17,023 nt of DNA from contig JAEWDP010000103.1 in the NCBI GenBank assembly GCA_023390055.1, positions 1 through 17,023 of the forward strand, in the 5' to 3' direction. The DNA comes from Pseudomonadota bacterium (GTDB lineage: Bacteria; Pseudomonadota; Alphaproteobacteria; Rhizobiales; Rhizobiaceae). Both the position numbers and the translations under genes were made by a program. Below the pieces are notes generated by a model. It was given only the letters and a program-made list of their open reading frames with translations. It was not told the DNA's origin and ran no database searches. Positions 14,563 to 17,023 of the stretch are shown here, in pieces; the stretch's first letter is position 1, and each line of letters opens with the position of its first letter.

Positions 14563-15399
14563 CTAGCGTGACATCAGTGACAATGCGGTCATTGTCTCCA
14601 ACATGCTGCGCGTTACTCCACCGAACAGCATTTCCCACCAGCGAGATGTTCCATAAGCGCCCATGACAAGCAGATCGACACTGTTGTCTGAAAGTCGATT
14701 CGCTATGGCTGTTGCAGCCGTGACACCACCGCTTTCCTGTGAAGTCAGGGTAACCTTGACGCCGTGCCGGGCAAGTGCTGCCGCCAACTCGACACCCGCC
14801 ATATCCTTTTCCTGGTCCGGGCGTTCGGGAGCATTGACGCAGAAGATTTCGACGCTGTCGGCCGCCTTGAGGAAAGGCAGGGCATCGAACGTGGCGCGTG
14901 CTGCTTCCCGCGAACCATTCCAGGCAACCATGACACGACGAATTTCCTGCGGCTTCTTTATGATATAGGGCACAAGGAGGACGGGGCGGCCACTGTCAAA
15001 AAGAAGGTTGTCCAGTTCGCTCCGATTGTCGATATCCGGGTTGCCCTGGCTTGCGATGATGAGGTCGGCGGTGCGTACTATTTCCAGCACGGTGGCGGCA
15101 CTGTAACCGGCGGAAGAAACGAAACTTTGCCAGTCCGCGGGACGACCTTCGCGCGCCACGCGATCCTTGAAAATTCGCTCCACTTCGGAGGTTTCACGGC
15201 GGGCCGCCGCCTGGAGTGCCTCGATGGCTGCGGGATCTGGAATTTCCATGGGGGCGATCAGGGGGACCGTAGCCAGGGTTTCAGCGTGAACCCCCAAGAC
15301 ATAGGCGTCAAACTGTTTGGCAATGGCCAGTGCATGATCCGTAATCTCGAGAGCATGGGCAGGTTTGTCGAGAACGGCAAGAATTGTCTTGTAGGTCAT
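14563..15399 (-). CDS. Universal stress protein with two tandem UspA domains
   Basis: This 278-residue cytoplasmic protein has two Usp domains: the first from TYKTILAVLDKPAHA (2-16) to GRPVLLVPY (137-145), the second from IRRVMVAWNGSREAARA (153-169) to the end. The second domain has the ATP-type motif G-x2-G-x9-G (G247-A-Y-G250 ... G260) in MGAYGTSRWWEMLFGGVTRS. Such proteins respond to nutrient, redox or oxygen stress; the exact role is not known here. The ATG at 15399 was chosen over 15444 because AGGGTGG lies just upstream and the Usp fold starts at once. An FNR/FixK-type site lies 64-77 bases before it. It follows the CinA-like gene after 95 bases and so may have its own promoter. Confidence 0.92.
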   Translation of the reverse strand: MTYKTILAVLDKPAHALEITDHALAIAKQFDAYVLGVHAETLATVPLIAPMEIPDPAAIEALQAAARRETSEVERIFKDRVAREGRPADWQSFVSSAGYSAATVLEIVRTADLIIASQGNPDIDNRSELDNLLFDSGRPVLLVPYIIKKPQEIRRVMVAWNGSREAARATFDALPFLKAADSVEIFCVNAPERPDQEKDMAGVELAAALARHGVKVTLTSQESGGVTAATAIANRLSDNSVDLLVMGAYGTSRWWEMLFGGVTRSMLETMTALSLMSR

Positions 15400-15462
15400 G
15401 GTACCACCCTTGAGCTGATACATTGCATCACACCAGTGTTCCAAACTACCCTGTGACGTTCA

Positions 15463-15476
15463 TTGATATTGGTCAA
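15463..15476. promoter_or_regulatory. FNR/FixK-type anaerobox upstream of the usp gene
   Basis: TTGATATTGGTCAA matches 9 of 10 positions of the FNR/FixK/FnrN consensus TTGAT-N4-ATCAA. Its centre is about 70 bases upstream of the usp ATG, in the 95-base gap after the CinA-like gene. This placement fits activation of the stress-protein gene at low oxygen. Confidence 0.6.
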
Positions 15477-15494
15477 CCTTGTTGGCAGGATTGG

Positions 15495-16265
15495 TCATGC
15501 GTGGGTAGTACCAGACACCGGTCGTCTCGCCGCGATGTCTGCAACCATCTTGTCGACGGCATTGGCTGCGGCCTCCAATGCGTCAGTGTCACGGGCACGC
15601 ACCACGATTTCCGTTGAAAACCGTACTCCGTCATATTTCGGGTAGGAACCGATACTGGTTGCGGGATGGGCCAGTTGGATTGCTGCGAGCGGGGTACCGA
15701 TGTCGCCTTCGCCGAAAGGGCATTTGATGCTGCGGGCCAACATCATGGAGCCAGTGCGCAAGAGTGGCAATATATTGTCCAGCATGGCCTGGAAGATCTG
15801 CGGCACGCCTGCCATGACGTAAACATTTTCGATGATGAAGCCTGGTGCTGTCGAGACCGGATTGGGAATATGGCGTGCCCCTTCCGGCATGCGTGCCATG
15901 CGTTGGCGCGACTGCGTGAACTCCACATCGCGTTGTGCATACATTGCGCCAAGCAACCGCATAGCCTCCGGATCGTGGATACAGGGCAATCCGAATGCCC
16001 GCGAAACGGCGTCGGCGGTTATGTCGTCATGTGTCGGCCCTATTCCGCCAGAGGTAAAGACATAGTCGTAACGCGTTCGCACGAAATTCAGTGCTTCAAC
16101 GATTGCGTCTTCCTCGTCTGCGACGATGCGTACTTCCTTCAGGTCAATTCCCGCAAGGGTCAGGACGTCTGCAAGATGGCCAATATTCTTGTCCTTCGTT
16201 CGTCCTGAGAGGAGTTCATCACCTATGGCGAGCATGGCGGCTGTGACAATCGATGCGTGCGACAT
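15495..16265 (-). CDS. CinA-like competence/damage-inducible protein, MoaB/Mog (molybdopterin-binding) domain only
   Basis: This 256-residue protein holds the CinA N-terminal domain: AMLAIGDELLSGRTKDKN (10-27), the core motif TSGGIGPTHDDIT (71-83), and VMAGVPQIFQAML (150-162). The C-terminal nicotinamide-deamidase (PncC) domain of full-length CinA (about 400 residues) is absent, as is usual for the short alphaproteobacterial form. MoCF-fold proteins bind molybdopterin or nucleotides; CinA-type N-domains can act as ADP-ribose/NAD-related pyrophosphatases, so either role is possible. The ATG at 16265 begins MSHASIVTAAMLAIGDELLS. The longer frame from 16403 adds 46 residues not typical of the family and was rejected. 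It is divergent from wrbA. Confidence 0.9.
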   Translation of the reverse strand: MSHASIVTAAMLAIGDELLSGRTKDKNIGHLADVLTLAGIDLKEVRIVADEEDAIVEALNFVRTRYDYVFTSGGIGPTHDDITADAVSRAFGLPCIHDPEAMRLLGAMYAQRDVEFTQSRQRMARMPEGARHIPNPVSTAPGFIIENVYVMAGVPQIFQAMLDNILPLLRTGSMMLARSIKCPFGEGDIGTPLAAIQLAHPATSIGSYPKYDGVRFSTEIVVRARDTDALEAAANAVDKMVADIAARRPVSGTTHA

Positions 16266-16480
16266 GAGGTTTCCAGTACGTAATCTGCGACCAATTCCTA
16301 TGGTGGAACTCGTGTGGATGAAAGTTTTTTGTTTCGCTCGAAGCGTCCGGGTGTGAACGACTGCAGGAACTGTGTCTTCAATAGGTGAACAGTGCGTCGA
16401 CAAAAGGCAGGGCTGTTCTATCGGTCTGAACCGGTTAGAAGAGAAGCAACAGTCAAGTCAAACACCAATGGAGGTTGAGT

Positions 16481-17023
16481 ATGGCAAAGGTTCTGGTTCT
16501 TTATTATTCCGCTTATGGTCACATCGAACAGATGGCAAAAGCAGTTGCGGAAGGGGCCCGTTCGACCGGGGCAGACGTGACGATCAAGCGGGTTGCGGAG
16601 TTGGTTCCGGAAGATGTCGCAAAGGCATCCCATTACAAGCTCGACCAGGATGCGCCTCTCGCGACCGTTGCAGAACTTGAAGGCTATGATGCGATTATCG
16701 TGGGGGCTGGCACACGCTTTGGAGTAGTTGCTTCCCAGATGCGCAATTTCTGGGATCAGACAGGCGGCCTTTGGGCCGAAGGAAAGCTCGTAGGCAAGGT
16801 CGGCTCAGTCTTCACATCATCTGCAACACAGCACGGTGGACAGGAATCGACGGTTCTGACGTTCATTCCAACGCTGCTCCATCACGGCATGGCTGTCGTT
16901 GGTCTACCCTACGCATTCGCGGGTCAGATGGGTGTCGATGAAATCAAGGGTGGTTCGCCTTATGGCGCAAGCACGATCACGGATGGCGATGGCTCTCGCC
17001 AACCATCTGCCGTTGAACTTGAA
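16481..17023 (+). CDS. wrbA: NAD(P)H:quinone oxidoreductase WrbA (3' end outside the window)
   Basis: The frame is open from ATG 16481 to the window end (181 codons; the family is about 198-200). The flavodoxin-like protein binds FMN and reduces quinones by two electrons, limiting oxidative damage. The N-terminus AKVLVLYYSAYGHIEQMAKA carries the FMN phosphate loop; GTRFGVVASQMRNFWDQTGG with LW following, SSATQHGGQE, HHGM and GGSPYGASTITDGDGSRQPS match WrbA signature segments, so about 18 residues are missing. A strong GGAGG lies six bases before the ATG. The start was read directly, because the gene is cut by the window edge. The 215-base gap to the divergent CinA-like gene must hold its promoter; no clear operator was seen there. 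Confidence 0.96.
   Translation, partial: MAKVLVLYYSAYGHIEQMAKAVAEGARSTGADVTIKRVAELVPEDVAKASHYKLDQDAPLATVAELEGYDAIIVGAGTRFGVVASQMRNFWDQTGGLWAEGKLVGKVGSVFTSSATQHGGQESTVLTFIPTLLHHGMAVVGLPYAFAGQMGVDEIKGGSPYGASTITDGDGSRQPSAVELE

Noticed and set aside
16266..16403. 46-residue N-terminal extension of the CinA-like protein
   Set aside because: CinA-type proteins start just before the AIGDELLSG motif; the extra sequence is low in family likeness and occupies the divergent promoter region.

Overview
The window looks like chromosomal DNA of an alphaproteobacterium, most likely Hyphomicrobiales (Brucella/Ochrobactrum, Rhizobium or Mesorhizobium relatives). Reasons: a 1270-residue cobalamin-dependent (class II) ribonucleotide reductase, the gpt / Usp / CinA-like neighbourhood, an Irr-type (ICE) iron-control motif and an FNR/FixK-type site. 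The species cannot be fixed from sequence reading alone.

Left part (1-6.6 kb): the outer end of an IS630-type insertion sequence (transposase 5' end on the minus strand) abuts the promoter of a TonB-dependent siderophore receptor (+). Converging on it is a five-gene minus-strand operon: FatB/YclQ-type periplasmic binding protein, two FecCD-type permeases, an ATPase and a DUF2218 protein. Together these would carry a ferric siderophore, probably of catecholate type, from the outer membrane to the cytoplasm. No siderophore synthesis gene is present, so this looks like an uptake module. The receptor and binding-protein promoters share a 29-bp dyad that overlaps each predicted -10 region, which suggests one common repressor.

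Middle (6.6-9.3 kb): divergent from the binding-protein gene is an unusual fusion of a LysR-type helix-turn-helix to a TrpD2/YbiB-like glycosyltransferase-3 domain that lacks the canonical PRPP glycine loop. A perfect palindrome with LysR T-N11-A geometry lies in the shared intergenic region. Next is a TIR-domain gene on the minus strand with a good ribosome binding site and GTG start but a one-base frameshift about 18 bases into the gene, so it is probably a pseudogene.

Right part (9.3-17 kb): a housekeeping-like block on the minus strand. It holds nrdJ with a correctly spaced pair of NrdR boxes, gpt (xanthine/guanine phosphoribosyltransferase) with its terminator, a tandem-domain universal stress protein preceded by an FNR/FixK-type site, and a CinA-type MoaB/Mog-domain protein. 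wrbA (NAD(P)H:quinone oxidoreductase) starts on the plus strand and runs off the window end. The likely themes are iron acquisition on the left, and nucleotide metabolism with redox/oxygen-limitation stress on the right.
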